A DNA stretch of 64,000 nucleotides, from assembly GCA_003439945.1 (NCBI GenBank), contig QVRM01002200.1, positions 186,001 to 250,000 on the forward strand. The letters are read 5' to 3'. Source of the stretch: Dermanyssus gallinae (taxonomy: Eukaryota > Arthropoda > Arachnida > Mesostigmata > Dermanyssidae). Positions 39,301 to 45,960 of this stretch are shown piece after piece. The position numbers and the translations under genes were made by a program. The notes under the pieces are model-generated. The model ran no database searches and was not told the origin of the DNA. It worked only from the letters and a program-made list of their open reading frames with translations. How positions within the stretch are numbered: position 1 is the first letter of the stretch; each line of letters opens with the position of its first letter.

Positions 39301-41427
39301 GCAGCAACCTGAGGAGGTATTTTCAGCATCTCCTGCTCATCTCCAATAATGGCTGTAGGATGAACCATCCTTACCTGTTAAAGAGTTCTTGTTGAAGTGA
39401 GCACCTTTGCAAGTCACACACCTAGGGGCATTGGTGTACTTAGCCGCCAAGTGATCTGCTCCTCCGAATTTACGGCATGCCCGCTTCAACGTACAGCTAC
39501 TTGCTATGTGACCCGTGCGTTGGCATTTAAAATATAGAAATGGCTGGTCCGCTTCCAAGACCACAGTGTGAACCTTGTACCCCAAAAATAGCGAAGTAAA
39601 TGGCTGCTGATCGAAAGTTAGAACTGCCTTCGTCAGCGACTTTTTGTGTCCCGTTCGCTAGTGTATAGACGACGAACTTCAATTACACCATACGCAGACA
39701 GTTCCGGAAGGATTTCGCTGTTTGTGAAAATTGTGGATACGTCGTGGATGCGTGCGCGGAATCTCGAAATCGATGTACAAGTAGCCGTCAGCGATATATC
39801 GCCTATTAAAGGCACCGCGAGTATTTGCTTGGCAGTGTCAATAGTTGGGGCCCACACCACAATGCCTTCACGACCACCAGAAATTCTGCATGTGGGAAAC
39901 ATCTCATGAACAGGCTTAAACATCTTCAATAGAGATCCCTCCGCAAATTCAACCTTCTCTTGTTTAGTTGTTTGTTTCTTCCGTATAATCACATTGAATG
40001 TGCCCATTGAGCCAGCTTGAATGCGCTCTTTCAGGTTCTCTAGCTGCTTCTATTCGCGCCAAGCAATCCGACGAGTTTATTTCTTCTGGACGTCACGAAT
40101 CCCTGGTCATCTTCACTATCTTCGTGGCTCGAGTTTTTCCTCCGCTTTGCACCCGGAACATAGTCATTCTTTGCAGTGGATGTTGAGTCCATTGTCAAGG
40201 TCCCTCAACACCATTAGCACCTCGCCTTGTCGTCGGTGTTAATAGCCGTTCCAAGTCTAGTATATATCTAGACTAAGGGGGAGATTGCTCTTCAGGGTCC
40301 GTTGGCATAACTACACACTATTAAAATTTCACAATTACAAACGAATAAAAAGATGAAAACTATTTAAATTAAACTGTCCGACAGAATCTCGCGTTGAACC
40401 CGGGACTTCTAGCTGAGAATCGGCGTCTTCCCGCTTCGCCCACGGAGTCAGCTGACGTTGCGCCGTTGCTTCACGCTAAGGTAGCAAAGCAGCGCAAAAC
40501 ATAAACAAACACCTTCTACGATGACGTCGTAGATCGAACACTACCGCCTGTCAGGTCAAACGGAGTGGAAACACTGACAGCACTAACTGGTGCACTTTTA
40601 AGTGTGTTTTGCACTTCACTCGAAACCTCTCAGTTTGCACTGTCACGTAGCAAGTTTCCTTGCAATGTCTTACTTTTACTAGATAAACGCATCACATCGA
40701 CAGGAGCTGATGTGAAACACGTCCGCTCTGCGTCGCATTGAACACCATCTCATATATATATATATATATATATATATTCACACACCCTCTAGCAGGAGTG
40801 CTTTATTACAACCTCAGATCAGTACTACATTACAAGAAAACAACCAAATACGTAATGCCTAAAAAAACGTTAGCATTCCTCGAATTGCTTAGAATTAAAA
40901 AGCACGTGTGATTAATAGTAAAATCGATCCGGTTCAAAACGAATTGAGACGAGCTTTCATCGGTCAGCGGTCAATTGTTTTTCTTGAGTTTTTTTTTCCA
41001 ATATGGCTTTCCTGAGGAAGCTTTGCACATTTCGCACGTTCATTTTCACGTCGGCCGCCGCCACAATTGCCCTCGCCGAGGGCGCAGAGTTCGACGCAAA
41101 CTTCAGAATTGAAGCTTGTAATGTAAAAAAAACTTCTGGTAGGAGGTCTGTCTTTGTTTCTGTCGAGCCGTTAAATGAGCCCAAACGTCGTTCTGCTTCA
41201 TTCACTCATTAAGACCTGCACTGCTAGTGACATTATTACTTTTTCGCGGTTTAGCTGTGCCAAACGTGGAAATCTCGTGGTTCAGAGTAATCTGAGACCC
41301 CAAATGTCGATGAAAGAATTCGTCGTTACTCTGTGAGCATGTATCACTGTGATCTTTACACGATTGGTTATAATAAATGCGTGAAATGTATCCAAAATTG
41401 TTGCCCCTATATTTTTTTCAGGGAGTG

Positions 41428-41467
<40 letters not shown>

Positions 41468-41545
41468 TAACATTTTAAAGGTATTCCATGACTGTGTTCC
41501 TTCAACCCTTCTTGAATGAACACAGTCATGGAATATCTTTAAATG

Positions 41546-41602
<57 letters not shown>

Positions 41603-42770
41603 TATAACGTTCTTAAATATACTGGGAGGCTTTTAGTTTAAATAAAGGCAATGTTAGCAGAGCAGCTTGCGTTTGGGGAGGCAATACATACAGCGCCCAG
41701 CGAGCAGCTAAAGGAGATACGAGAGACATTAACGAAATTACTAAAAATGTATAGTCCAGTATATAGGTTGGTTTCCATGTACTTCTTAGGACGTTCTCAC
41801 TGTAAATGCCAGGTGTCAAACTGTCAGTCAGAACCTAGCTGTTCCATCCTTGATAGACACCCTAGTCGATAATGTTCGGAGTCAGATGTATTTTCGTCCT
41901 ACGGGTGCCCGTATCAATGTTTCACCGTGCTATTTTTATTATTATTATTATTATTACACACCGGTTTTTCTGATTTATTTTGATTCCGTATTTCAAATAT
42001 TAGTCTAAAGACCAAAGAAAATACTTTGATAGCAATTCTCCGCCGCATTTAGCAGCATTATTATACAATCGTTTATGTATTATATAATTGTTCTACGCTA
42101 ATATTCCAATTCCAATTAGATTTATTTCACTCAGATTGAGTAATATACAGCCGCTCTAATATTAATGTCCTTCAGGAAATAAGGGCTCAGAAACTAAAAA
42201 GACAAACGTTTTACCTCAGAATTGTCTTTTCTGTAGGTGTACACATTGTGTGAGATATACACCCTGATCTAGTCTCTGGCATATTACACTCTAGCCATGG
42301 ACATACAATCGGTACGAAGAACCATCTGTTTGAGTACTGCAACACACGTTTTAGTAATCACAAATACTTCTAGCAAGTCACACAGATATAAGCACCCCTC
42401 CACCTGGGTTAGTAGTTACGAGACATTATGTCCAACCCAGAAGGCTGGTTAAATTCGACTTGTTGCTAACTAGAAAGCGACCGGAACACTTAGACATATA
42501 GTCACCTTAAAGCGTTTGAAATGACGGCGAAGACCTCTTTCGTCGTGATGAAGGAACTCGTCCATCGGATTAATGGAACGCCATTGGGGGTATTCATTAA
42601 CTTGGCGAATACAGCTGGTAGTGTTCGCCAGTGTGAATGGATTGAAGACTTCCTCCGGTTGAGGTCCTGGTTCGTATGTCGTGAAGATTATCTCGCTGTG
42701 ATCGTAGTGAGAGTTGAGTACTAAGCTCTGGCCGTAAGTTACAAGGCGCAGCGGGACATACATACCGGCT
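5743..42770 (-). CDS. 26-29-p / CFAD-like papain-family (C1A) cysteine protease gene, five exons, 5' incomplete
   Basis: A secreted or lysosomal cysteine endopeptidase is predicted. Five exons join in frame: 42770-42506, 34515-34156, 25208-25050, 6846-6660, 5945-5743. All internal borders are GT..AG and phases agree (0, 0, 0, 1). The product holds the end of an N-terminal domain (SHYDHSEI... NPMDEFLHH), an I29-like propeptide, and a C1A domain with [23 protein letters not shown] and IKNSWSEYW. This order matches insect 26-29 kDa proteases (counting factor associated protein D-like), not ordinary cathepsin L, which lacks the N-terminal domain. The start codon, signal peptide and first exons were not found. 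No stops or frameshifts occur in the exons, so the gene is probably functional. The locus is at least 37 kb because of intronic retrotransposons. Confidence 0.85.
5946..6659 (-). other. Short intron of the protease gene (714 bp)
   Basis: Donor GTAAGT next to 6660 and acceptor ending CAG next to 5945, phase 1. No mobile element is recognised in it. It is the only compact intron of the gene. Confidence 0.75.
6660..6846 (-). CDS. Protease exon: middle of peptidase R-domain
   Basis: 187 bp, translating as NGKCHDTKV... through [13 protein letters not shown] and [12 protein letters not shown], a standard C1A segment between the GCSGG loop and the catalytic His. The donor is A|GTAAGT. The acceptor is weaker (TTAACAAG before AACGGG) but gives the correct phase 0 join to YGPNLGV of the previous exon and the expected GxCH spacing of 26-29-p proteins. 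Confidence 0.85.
6847..9059. other. Intron 3 stretch without a recognised gene
   Basis: Intronic sequence of the protease gene. No exon was identified. At 8590-8700 a segment resembles the endonuclease-RT linker of the F retrotransposons (compare 22970-23030), but only weakly. A 79-codon open frame at 8272-8511 has no recognised similarity. Confidence 0.35.
9094..9330 (-). pseudogene. F1 C-terminal Cys/His-rich tail
   Basis: Frame-shifted continuation of the RT protein. Reads [18 protein letters not shown], then [16 protein letters not shown], then CTRYHAAEC. The same HG(Y/F)H...C...YxxCxCxxCxxxCxxYHxxxC pattern ends other F copies, where it is in one frame with the RT (55185-55580). A zinc-binding or nucleic-acid-binding role is likely by composition but unproven. 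Confidence 0.75.
9306..11119 (-). pseudogene. F1 ORF2: linker and reverse transcriptase
   Basis: Open for about 600 codons with no internal stop. Motifs in order: linker [13 protein letters not shown] fingers [84 protein letters not shown] and a thumb ending in [14 protein letters not shown]. The stop at 9306 comes from a frameshift; the tail continues in another frame. The aa pattern is closest to the CR1/Jockey side of APE-type LINEs; exact clade not determined. It lacks its endonuclease, so the copy cannot be autonomous. Confidence 0.8.
11395..12519 (-). mobile_element. F-family fragment F10 (linker and start of RT)
   Basis: The minus strand reads [20 protein letters not shown], then [16 protein letters not shown]...[16 protein letters not shown], then [20 protein letters not shown]. 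These match the linker of copy F3 ([45 protein letters not shown]). Several stops and shifts interrupt it. The RT core is absent. It belongs to the F3-like subfamily and is separate from F1. Confidence 0.65.
12540..13951 (+). mobile_element. F-family copy F2, interrupted on its 3' side by R1 copy A
   Basis: Carries the end of the endonuclease ([10 protein letters not shown]), the linker ([12 protein letters not shown]), then [50 protein letters not shown]. Several frameshifts separate these. Near 13930 about 45 bp including the YADD box are deleted relative to F1. Homology to F1 ends at AAGTTCA (13945-13951), where R1 sequence starts. The RT is dead. Confidence 0.75.
14020..15870 (+). pseudogene. 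R1 copy A ORF1 (gag-like), frameshifted
   Basis: The N-terminal part (14100-14482) is rich in E, R, K, L and Q with heptad-like spacing, suggesting a coiled coil. The central part (14503-14922) continues in another frame. The C-terminal part holds [15 protein letters not shown] (about 15280-15330) and a zinc knuckle [14 protein letters not shown] (C-x2-C-x4-H-x4-C) near 15555-15600. Stops and at least three frame changes interrupt it. The role would be RNA binding in the retrotransposon particle, by family knowledge. Confidence 0.7.
17176..18632 (-). mobile_element. 5'-truncated LINE 3' end nested in R1 copy A, itself split by a fold-back element
   Basis: The minus strand at 18600-18520 encodes [19 protein letters not shown] followed by [12 protein letters not shown], a C-x2-C...H-x4-C tail of the type found at the end of I/Ingi/Vingi-like or R1-like ORFs. 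The other end (17176-17195) is a GATT-repeat, read as (AATC)n on the minus strand, typical of a LINE tail. R1 coding sequence stops just before and resumes just after. The exact clade is not known. Confidence 0.55.
17271..18352. mobile_element. Fold-back / MITE-like element with long terminal inverted repeats and TA ends
   Basis: The left end TACAGGGTGTTCCTATTTGT is mirrored at the right end (ACAAATAGGAACACCCTGTA). Arms of more than 400 bp are inverted repeats of each other (for example CGTACCAAAGTGATGGTGCTG near 17698 and its complement near 17985). The centre is about 180 bp. TA flanks suggest Tc1/mariner-style integration. No transposase is encoded. The left arm has an extra segment near 17535-17620. 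A related fragment lies at 63899-63955. Confidence 0.75.
18952..19016. repeat. Short hairpin plus direct repeat inside R1 copy A RT
   Basis: CCCGACCATGAGGATCC (18952-18968) pairs with GGTCCTCATGGTCGGG (18979-18994), and GACCATGAGGATCC recurs at 19001. It interrupts the RT frame just before [13 protein letters not shown]. It looks like a local inverted/direct duplication error, not a regulatory site. Confidence 0.6.
20284..20899. mobile_element. F-family remnant F9: tail on plus strand joined to RT on minus strand
   Basis: 20290-20453 plus strand reads [12 protein letters not shown]...[17 protein letters not shown]...RYHAAEC, the F tail, with a stop and a shift. From about 20454 to 20899 the minus strand reads the [29 protein letters not shown] (YADD variant YAEN), then [17 protein letters not shown] and [16 protein letters not shown]. 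The two parts meet in opposite orientation near 20454. It lies directly after the R1 copy A poly(A). Confidence 0.65.
20900..21195 (+). mobile_element. G-family (RLE-type) retrotransposon 3' end, copy G3
   Basis: Reads [24 protein letters not shown] and [10 protein letters not shown], closely matching the C-terminus of copy G2 (62727-62968), then shares its 3' UTR (CCGAAT..GCCGGCG, ending CCTAAATAAATAAA). 5' truncated. One stop interrupts the frame at 21067-21069. Confidence 0.75.
21480..22870 (+). mobile_element. G-family retrotransposon, degenerate copy G4
   Basis: Recognisable blocks in order: [19 protein letters not shown] (about 21945-22000), [31 protein letters not shown] (about 22048-22108), [20 protein letters not shown] (near 22170-22235), YNAFNTLQ, then LGAPV, FQAALC and [14 protein letters not shown]...[15 protein letters not shown] (22630-22720). 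These parallel G2 (LGCGIRGGAEAAVHATRTF, FKNAFNTL, LLGAPI, MGIRMASQVALSA). The YLDD region is deleted and frames change often. Confidence 0.6.
22960..24870 (+). mobile_element. F-family copy F3, frameshifted RT with C-terminal tail
   Basis: The linker (23018-23395) reads [16 protein letters not shown] and [20 protein letters not shown]. The RT follows with [41 protein letters not shown] and [14 protein letters not shown]. Thumb remnants [19 protein letters not shown] occur near 24460. The tail is degraded: VYTSYIVHG then [12 protein letters not shown]...YHGAIC (24670-24790). Many frame changes; inactive. Confidence 0.7.
24953..25015. repeat. (TA)n microsatellite
   Basis: About 60 bases of perfect TA repeats, 35 bases downstream of a protease exon donor site (in intron 3). 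Confidence 0.95.
25050..25208 (-). CDS. Protease exon with GCSGG motif
   Basis: 53 codons, [17 protein letters not shown], then [10 protein letters not shown], then [16 protein letters not shown]. The acceptor is a pyrimidine tract ending GATAG, and the donor is GTAAGT; both introns are phase 0. SEQQLVDC and GCSGG are hallmark C1A blocks, and EEQYGP is characteristic of 26-29-p-like proteins. Confidence 0.9.
25249..25279. repeat. (TA)n microsatellite
   Basis: About 31 bases of alternating TA, 41 bases upstream of the protease exon acceptor (in intron 2). Confidence 0.95.
25280..26849. other. Intron 2 stretch without a recognised gene
   Basis: No exon and no clear element found. The sequence is A/T-rich with only short chance ORFs. 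Confidence 0.35.
26850..29098 (+). mobile_element. R1-like retrotransposon copy B, degenerate
   Basis: Begins in the end of ORF1 (region equivalent to the VIPAED block of copy A), then ORF2 starts at about 27055 with [16 protein letters not shown], continues through ATWWTGQ and [10 protein letters not shown] to GDFNAAS near 27430. The RT is represented by [18 protein letters not shown] near 27870; the YADD box is deleted. The C-terminal half (28090-28760) is frameshifted. The 3' end TTGTGCATTATGCATTTCCA plus A-run matches the other R1 copies. Confidence 0.75.
29190..29432 (-). mobile_element. tRNA-headed SINE, copy S2
   Basis: The minus strand starts GGTGGTGTGGCGCATTCGCG and has a B-box-like GGGTTCAAGTC, preceded by a shared block GACACATAAGTGCACG. 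The same head and body (TTAAATGCTGGCC...CAGCC, AAAA) occur at 43976-44155 on the plus strand. The head resembles a tRNA-derived pol III promoter; it does not fold as an evident functional tRNA. Confidence 0.65.
29440..30065. other. Intron 2 stretch without a recognised gene
   Basis: Only short open frames on both strands; nothing recognised. Confidence 0.3.
30066..32190 (+). mobile_element. F-family copy F4 with endonuclease remnants
   Basis: Endonuclease fragments: [36 protein letters not shown], then [20 protein letters not shown] near 30530-30590. The linker shows [16 protein letters not shown] near 30920. RT fragments are [40 protein letters not shown] (31630-31800), and QTTGVAQGD near 31900. 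Frames change many times and the YADD box is degraded. It is one of two F copies retaining a substantial part of the endonuclease. Confidence 0.65.
33905..33925. repeat. (TA)n microsatellite
   Basis: About 21 bases of alternating TA. Confidence 0.9.
33962..34007. repeat. (TA)n microsatellite
   Basis: About 45 bases of alternating TA, just inside intron 2. Confidence 0.95.
34079..34100. repeat. (TA)n microsatellite
   Basis: About 22 bases of alternating TA, 55 bases from the protease exon donor. Confidence 0.9.
34156..34515 (-). CDS. Protease exon: propeptide and catalytic Cys
   Basis: 120 codons. An I29-like propeptide segment ([16 protein letters not shown]...NHLADRYF) leads to the mature start region [11 protein letters not shown] and the active site [16 protein letters not shown]. 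The catalytic Cys codon is 34204-34206. The acceptor ends GGCCAG and is preceded by a T-run; the donor is GAG|GTTTGT, so both borders are phase 0. The oxyanion Gln (KDQ) is present. Confidence 0.9.
34516..35440. other. Intron 1 stretch without a recognised gene
   Basis: A 145-codon plus-strand open frame (34387-34824) overlaps the exon antisense and continues into the intron; it has no recognised domain and is probably chance. Confidence 0.3.
35441..35680 (-). mobile_element. F-family 3' tail fragment F5
   Basis: The minus strand reads [19 protein letters not shown] then [18 protein letters not shown], clearly the Cys/His tail seen at 55390-55500. The last His and Cys are lost. The rest of the element is absent. 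Confidence 0.7.
36291..36340. repeat. (TA)n microsatellite at the 3' end of G1
   Basis: 50 bases of TA directly after the AATAAA-containing 3' UTR of retrotransposon G1 (minus strand), so it may be, or have grown from, the element's tail. Confidence 0.9.
36409..38926 (-). pseudogene. G1 ORF2: RT with C-terminal CCHC and restriction-like nuclease region
   Basis: ATG at 38926-38924 overlaps the ORF1 stop by 11 nt. An N-terminal SECPKCR could be half of a zinc finger. Blocks: [114 protein letters not shown] (YLDD as YADD equivalent), then [36 protein letters not shown] and [14 protein letters not shown], and finally RPLAFETLG...TGDLRA...[12 protein letters not shown]. No APE endonuclease precedes the RT. 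Broken by frame changes near 37640, 36830 and elsewhere. Confidence 0.75.
38916..40192 (-). pseudogene. G1 ORF1: gag-like protein with CCHC knuckles
   Basis: ATG at 40192 begins [20 protein letters not shown]. The central RRM-like region common to insect LINE ORF1s is in another frame (39633-40007). Three knuckle-like blocks follow: [28 protein letters not shown] and CVTCKGAHF; some Cys are lost, showing decay. The C-terminal part (38916-39155) ends ...NAHNVR and stop. The same three-knuckle layout occurs in G2. RNA binding is the expected role. Confidence 0.65.
40271..41430. other. Intron 1 stretch without a recognised gene
   Basis: Includes a (TA)n tract at 40752-40778. A 69-codon open frame (41003-41212) has no recognised homology. 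Confidence 0.3.
40752..40778. repeat. (TA)n microsatellite
   Basis: About 27 bases of alternating TA. Confidence 0.9.
41431..41463. repeat. (TA)n microsatellite, left of a hairpin
   Basis: About 33 bases of alternating TA, ending 4 bases before an inverted repeat. Confidence 0.9.
41467..41549. repeat. Near-perfect inverted repeat (hairpin) between two TA tracts
   Basis: The left arm 41467-41499 (includes GTATTCCATGACTGTGTTC) is the reverse complement of the right arm 41518-41549 (GAACACAGTCATGGAATATC) with few mismatches. The loop is about 18 bases. (TA)n tracts flank both sides. It looks like a tiny palindromic element or MITE remnant. Confidence 0.8.
41548..41597. repeat. (TA)n microsatellite, right of a hairpin
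   Basis: About 50 bases of alternating TA. Confidence 0.95.
41600..42505. other. Intron 1 stretch next to exon 42506-42770
   Basis: Includes a short ATT/TTA run near 41936-41955. No element recognised. Confidence 0.3.
42506..42770 (-). CDS. Protease exon: end of the N-terminal domain
   Basis: 88 codons after a split codon. It contains [50 protein letters not shown] and ends RRHFKRFK. The SHYDHY-like block, NPM.EF and HHFK endings correspond to the N-terminal domain of 26-29-p-like proteases. The donor is AAG|GTGACT, phase 0, joining [14 protein letters not shown] of the next exon. The acceptor is at CTAAG (42771-42772); an alternative AG is 2 bases further in. Confidence 0.8.
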
Positions 42771-43795
42771 CTTAGCAATCGAAGACACCAGATTATAAGG
42801 CAATTAGATTATTCATGCATTGCAATTGGCTGAAATGTAAACGATTACCATCGTATCTTCAAACCTAGAGAGTTTTCGAGGGTTCAAGAAAAAAAATGCG
42901 AAACTGTGCCGCCGCTTTCCGCACCGCACTATCTACTCATGGCAACGCTGCTCAGAAGTAGTTGGGCAACCGAAATATATAAAGCATACTTTAACCGGAA
43001 TATTTAGTCTACACTGCAGCAAGACTAAATAGGTTGACCGAGTTAGTACGCAACACGCATACTAGCACAGCCTAGGGTAACTGTGTTTAATTTACCCTTA
43101 AATTTCCATACTGTTGTGGGACTAAGCGTAAGTCAGATAGTAGCCCTCCATTACCGAGTATCAACCCAATCATTATGGCAACTTTACAGTTACAAATGTA
43201 TAAAGCGTCTTTGAAAACGACACCCGTCCTTTCGTTTTTGCATTTCGAGTTGCAACACATCCCAGAAAAACTCTTATTGAGTCCTCGGCAACGCGTAGCC
43301 GACTGCTAAACCGAAAACCACTCTGGTAATCCCCTGTACTGTTGTGGCTCACCTGTTGTCCAGCTACCACGGCCGCAACTCTAACGGTCTAGGTTTCGGA
43401 AAAAGGTGCGAAGACTGGCGCTCTAGTACTAAGGTCGGGCCCAGCTAATTCAACGTTACGGTCAGGGAAGTCCGTCAATAACACGTTGCTTGTTATCACT
43501 GTCTACTAGTGCGCGCTTTTGTTTTTTTTCTCGGTTTCTGGCACGGATATCACACTAATGTTACGTTACTACAATTAGGCCTCTAGGAGAGACTTGATAC
43601 TGAATATGGAGGCTCAGTTCTGAATCGTTCTCTAAGTTGCCTTCTATATGCTATCTTCTGTGCTTTCAAAATTCTTACAGGATTATCCAACAGACGATTT
43701 AAGCATCGGCTGAAAAAAATGCATGCCGTATTAGAACGGAATTTACGTTCTTATCATGCGTGGCTTCCGTTCGTTACACTAAGTGTACTTACGTA
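42771..43795. other. Stretch upstream of the known protease exons
   Basis: Should hold upstream intron sequence of the protease gene. No further exon found. Confidence 0.3.
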
Positions 43796-44012
43796 GGCTA
43801 GTTGCATTCACTTAGCTCTAACCGGAAAATATGCAAAGAACGTAGCCACATTAAACATACGAAGAATGTTTGCGGAAGAAGTAAAGTACCTAATAGGACC
43901 AACGCATTTAATGTACGACTCAAACTATCTTCTGCCTTCAAAACTGGCTTTCCTGACCTACGCTCCTGTCAAGCCCGGTGGCGTGGCGCATTGGCTGGCG
44001 CCTCGAGACTGA
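43796..44012 (+). other. Unassigned open segment
   Basis: A frame open for about 71 codons from a TAG at 43794-43796 contains LALTGKYAKNVATLNIRRMF and VKYLIGPTHLMYDSNYLLPS, with protein-like composition. It abuts the SINE at 43976. No family recognised; it may be an element remnant or chance. Confidence 0.25.
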
Positions 44013-44155
44013 AGGAGACACATAGGTGCACGGGTTCGAGCCCCACCGTTAAACATTTGTATTTATGGGGGGTCCGTATCACTAAGGAATGCGAGTGCGT
44101 GGACGCTAAATGCTGGCTGACGTTTAGCCCAAAAAGCATTTTCCTACGCCCCTAA
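43976..44155 (+). mobile_element. tRNA-headed SINE, copy S1
   Basis: Head GGTGGCGTGGCGCATTGG, B-box GGTTCGAGCCC (44034-44044) preceded by GACACATAGGTGCACG, body containing CTAAATGCTGGCTGACG. Homologous along its length to S2 (29432-29190, minus). The pol III A/B-box organisation supports a SINE. Confidence 0.7.
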
Positions 44156-44453
44156 AACTAGCCTGCCATACGTCTGGTAATCGTATGTGCACACTGAACG
44201 CCAAATTACCAAAAAAACAGAGGCGAAATTCGATTGAATGTACCCAAATACTTACCCTCTTGATCGTGCGTACAATATCCACGTACTTTGACGGGTGTAC
44301 TCGACCGTGCGCAGGGCCCACGTATGACACATCCCTGGCGGAAGCTCCTCTTTCGCGCCGGATCTTTCGGAACAGGCACCTACACCATTATACTGAAATA
44401 AAGCATATTTAAAATACTCACTTACGTTTAATTATATAACACATAGTGCACAT

Positions 44454-44455
<2 letters not shown>

Positions 44456-44496
<41 letters not shown>
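44456..44496. repeat. (TA)n microsatellite
   Basis: About 40 bases of alternating TA. Confidence 0.95.
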
Positions 44497-44498
<2 letters not shown>

Positions 44499-44878
44499 CC
44501 CCACCGGTTCGCAACGGGCTATCGCTCGCGCTCGTCCAGACTCCTGAATCGAATAGTATCAACACCGGCTTTCAACACATCCACACAGGGAAATAATCAC
44601 AGCCTTAGTATCCGGGCTATGCGGCGGCCACTCTGGCGATGCCGTTCAAAACGTCACCAAGGTACTCGTTGCACCACTTCCGCAATGTTGTGTTTGTCTG
44701 CGCGGATGGACCGTCCTGTTGAAACACGCTCTGCCGGTTTTTGGCCGGCGCTTTTGTGTCCAAGTGAATACAATGGCTTCTACAATGCTAATAAAATTCT
44801 ATTTTAATGAATCGATCAATCAAGTTTATTAACGTGTCCAACAAATTGTCGATCTGCCACGTTTCGTTAAAAAAAAAA

Positions 44879-44894
44879 TATATATATATATATA
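44879..44894. repeat. (TA)n microsatellite, short
   Basis: About 16 bases of alternating TA after an A-run. Confidence 0.85.
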
Positions 44895-45159
44895 ATAGAC
44901 GAGTGTTTGTACAAATCAAACGTGTGTACACAGTAAGCAATACAATTAAGTATAAGTAACACGATAAAAGTTTACGAGTGTATGCACAAATCAAAAGTGT
45001 ATACGCGGTAAAGCAATAAAATTGAGTACCATTAACACAATACAAGTTTAAAACTCTATAACTAACCCAATACAAGTTTAATACCTATATACTTTTTGCA
45101 CAACTTTATTTCACCGGAAATTGGTAGATATTACCTAAAATTCATATCGGCTAATAACA

Positions 45160-45955
45160 TCTTTCACTACCGCATGCATCAAACCAGCTTCTATTCTTTG
45201 CAGTGCAGTATGTGGTATCGGTCAATATTACACGTGCCACAATATTTACATACACAGTCATCTATTTTAAAGCAGTACTCTTTTAGGCACATATATTGGT
45301 GGTAGCCATGTCAGGTAAGTCTACATCGTATGCGTCGGTTTACTTGCATTCCCCGCTTCCAACGGTCTGTCGTGAATGCAGGACCGTCGATGAACCTCTT
45401 TATGGCAAAGTTCAAATTACGCTTTTCTCTGTAGGCGCGATATTGCTCTACAACCAGCGCGCTAAAATCATATTTGTCTAGAATAAAATCTTCCACAAAG
45501 GTTCGCTTTTGGCATAGTTCCAGCGCCATTGTTGTCGATGCGTTTCGCGGCAGTCCAAGCATATACTTCACAAAATTAGCTTGTATTTTATGTATCTTTT
45601 TAATGTTGTCTAAGGTCGAGTTTGGTGCAATGGCCCGAAAGCAGTAAGTTACAATTGGAGCTACTTTTATTTTGAAAAGGTTCATTCCAATCTTAGTGTC
45701 AATCTGTGTAAGATCTCCGAGTAGCGTCATGGCCGATATTGCTTTTGCACGCTTGTTCTCTATGTGCTTTGTAAAAAGATAGGCCAGGGGTCAAGGTTAA
45801 GGGGCCGAGATAGCTAAATTAACTTACTAATTCAATATTTTGGTTATTGGCCCTGATGATATAGTCAAGGCAGGCCTATCGACCTTCTCGAAAAAATCGA
45901 AGAACTTTTGTCTTGGACATATTAATTGTCAGTTTATAGTCTGCGCACCATTAGC
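45160..45955 (-). mobile_element. F-family fragment F8 (RT thumb and Cys/His tail)
   Basis: The minus strand reads YKLTINMSKTKVLRFFREGR, then GMNLFKIKVAPIVTYCFRAI, MLGLPRNASTT, then the tail HGYHQYMC...DDCVCKYCG...DRYHILHC (45310-45165). It belongs to a subfamily distinct from F1/F7. RT palm and endonuclease are absent. It abuts the J element at about 45956. Confidence 0.65.
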
Positions 45956-45960
45956 TCATT

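Larger units (their letters stand above)
36341..40270 (-). mobile_element. G-family two-ORF RLE-type retrotransposon, copy G1
   Basis: Reading on the minus strand: gag-like ORF1 (40192 to 38916), then ORF2 (38926 to about 36409) with RT, a CCHC knuckle, a nuclease-like RPD...NATV block and the PLAFETLG C-terminal domain, then a 3' UTR with AATAAA and a (TA)n tract. The order is the same as in copy G2 on the other strand. Coding parts have several frameshifts and stops. Lies inside intron 1 of the protease gene. 5' boundary approximate. Confidence 0.75.
44160..45100. other. Stretch with TA tracts, no gene recognised
   Basis: (TA)n tracts at 44456-44496 and 44879-44894. A roughly 60-bp imperfect repeat (GAGTGT(T/A)TG(T/C)ACAAATCAAA(C/A)GTGT) occurs near 44908 and 44978. 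Confidence 0.4.

Noticed and set aside
44034..44050. Possible tRNA gene at the S1 B box
   Set aside because: A second homologous copy with a shared non-tRNA body shows a SINE.
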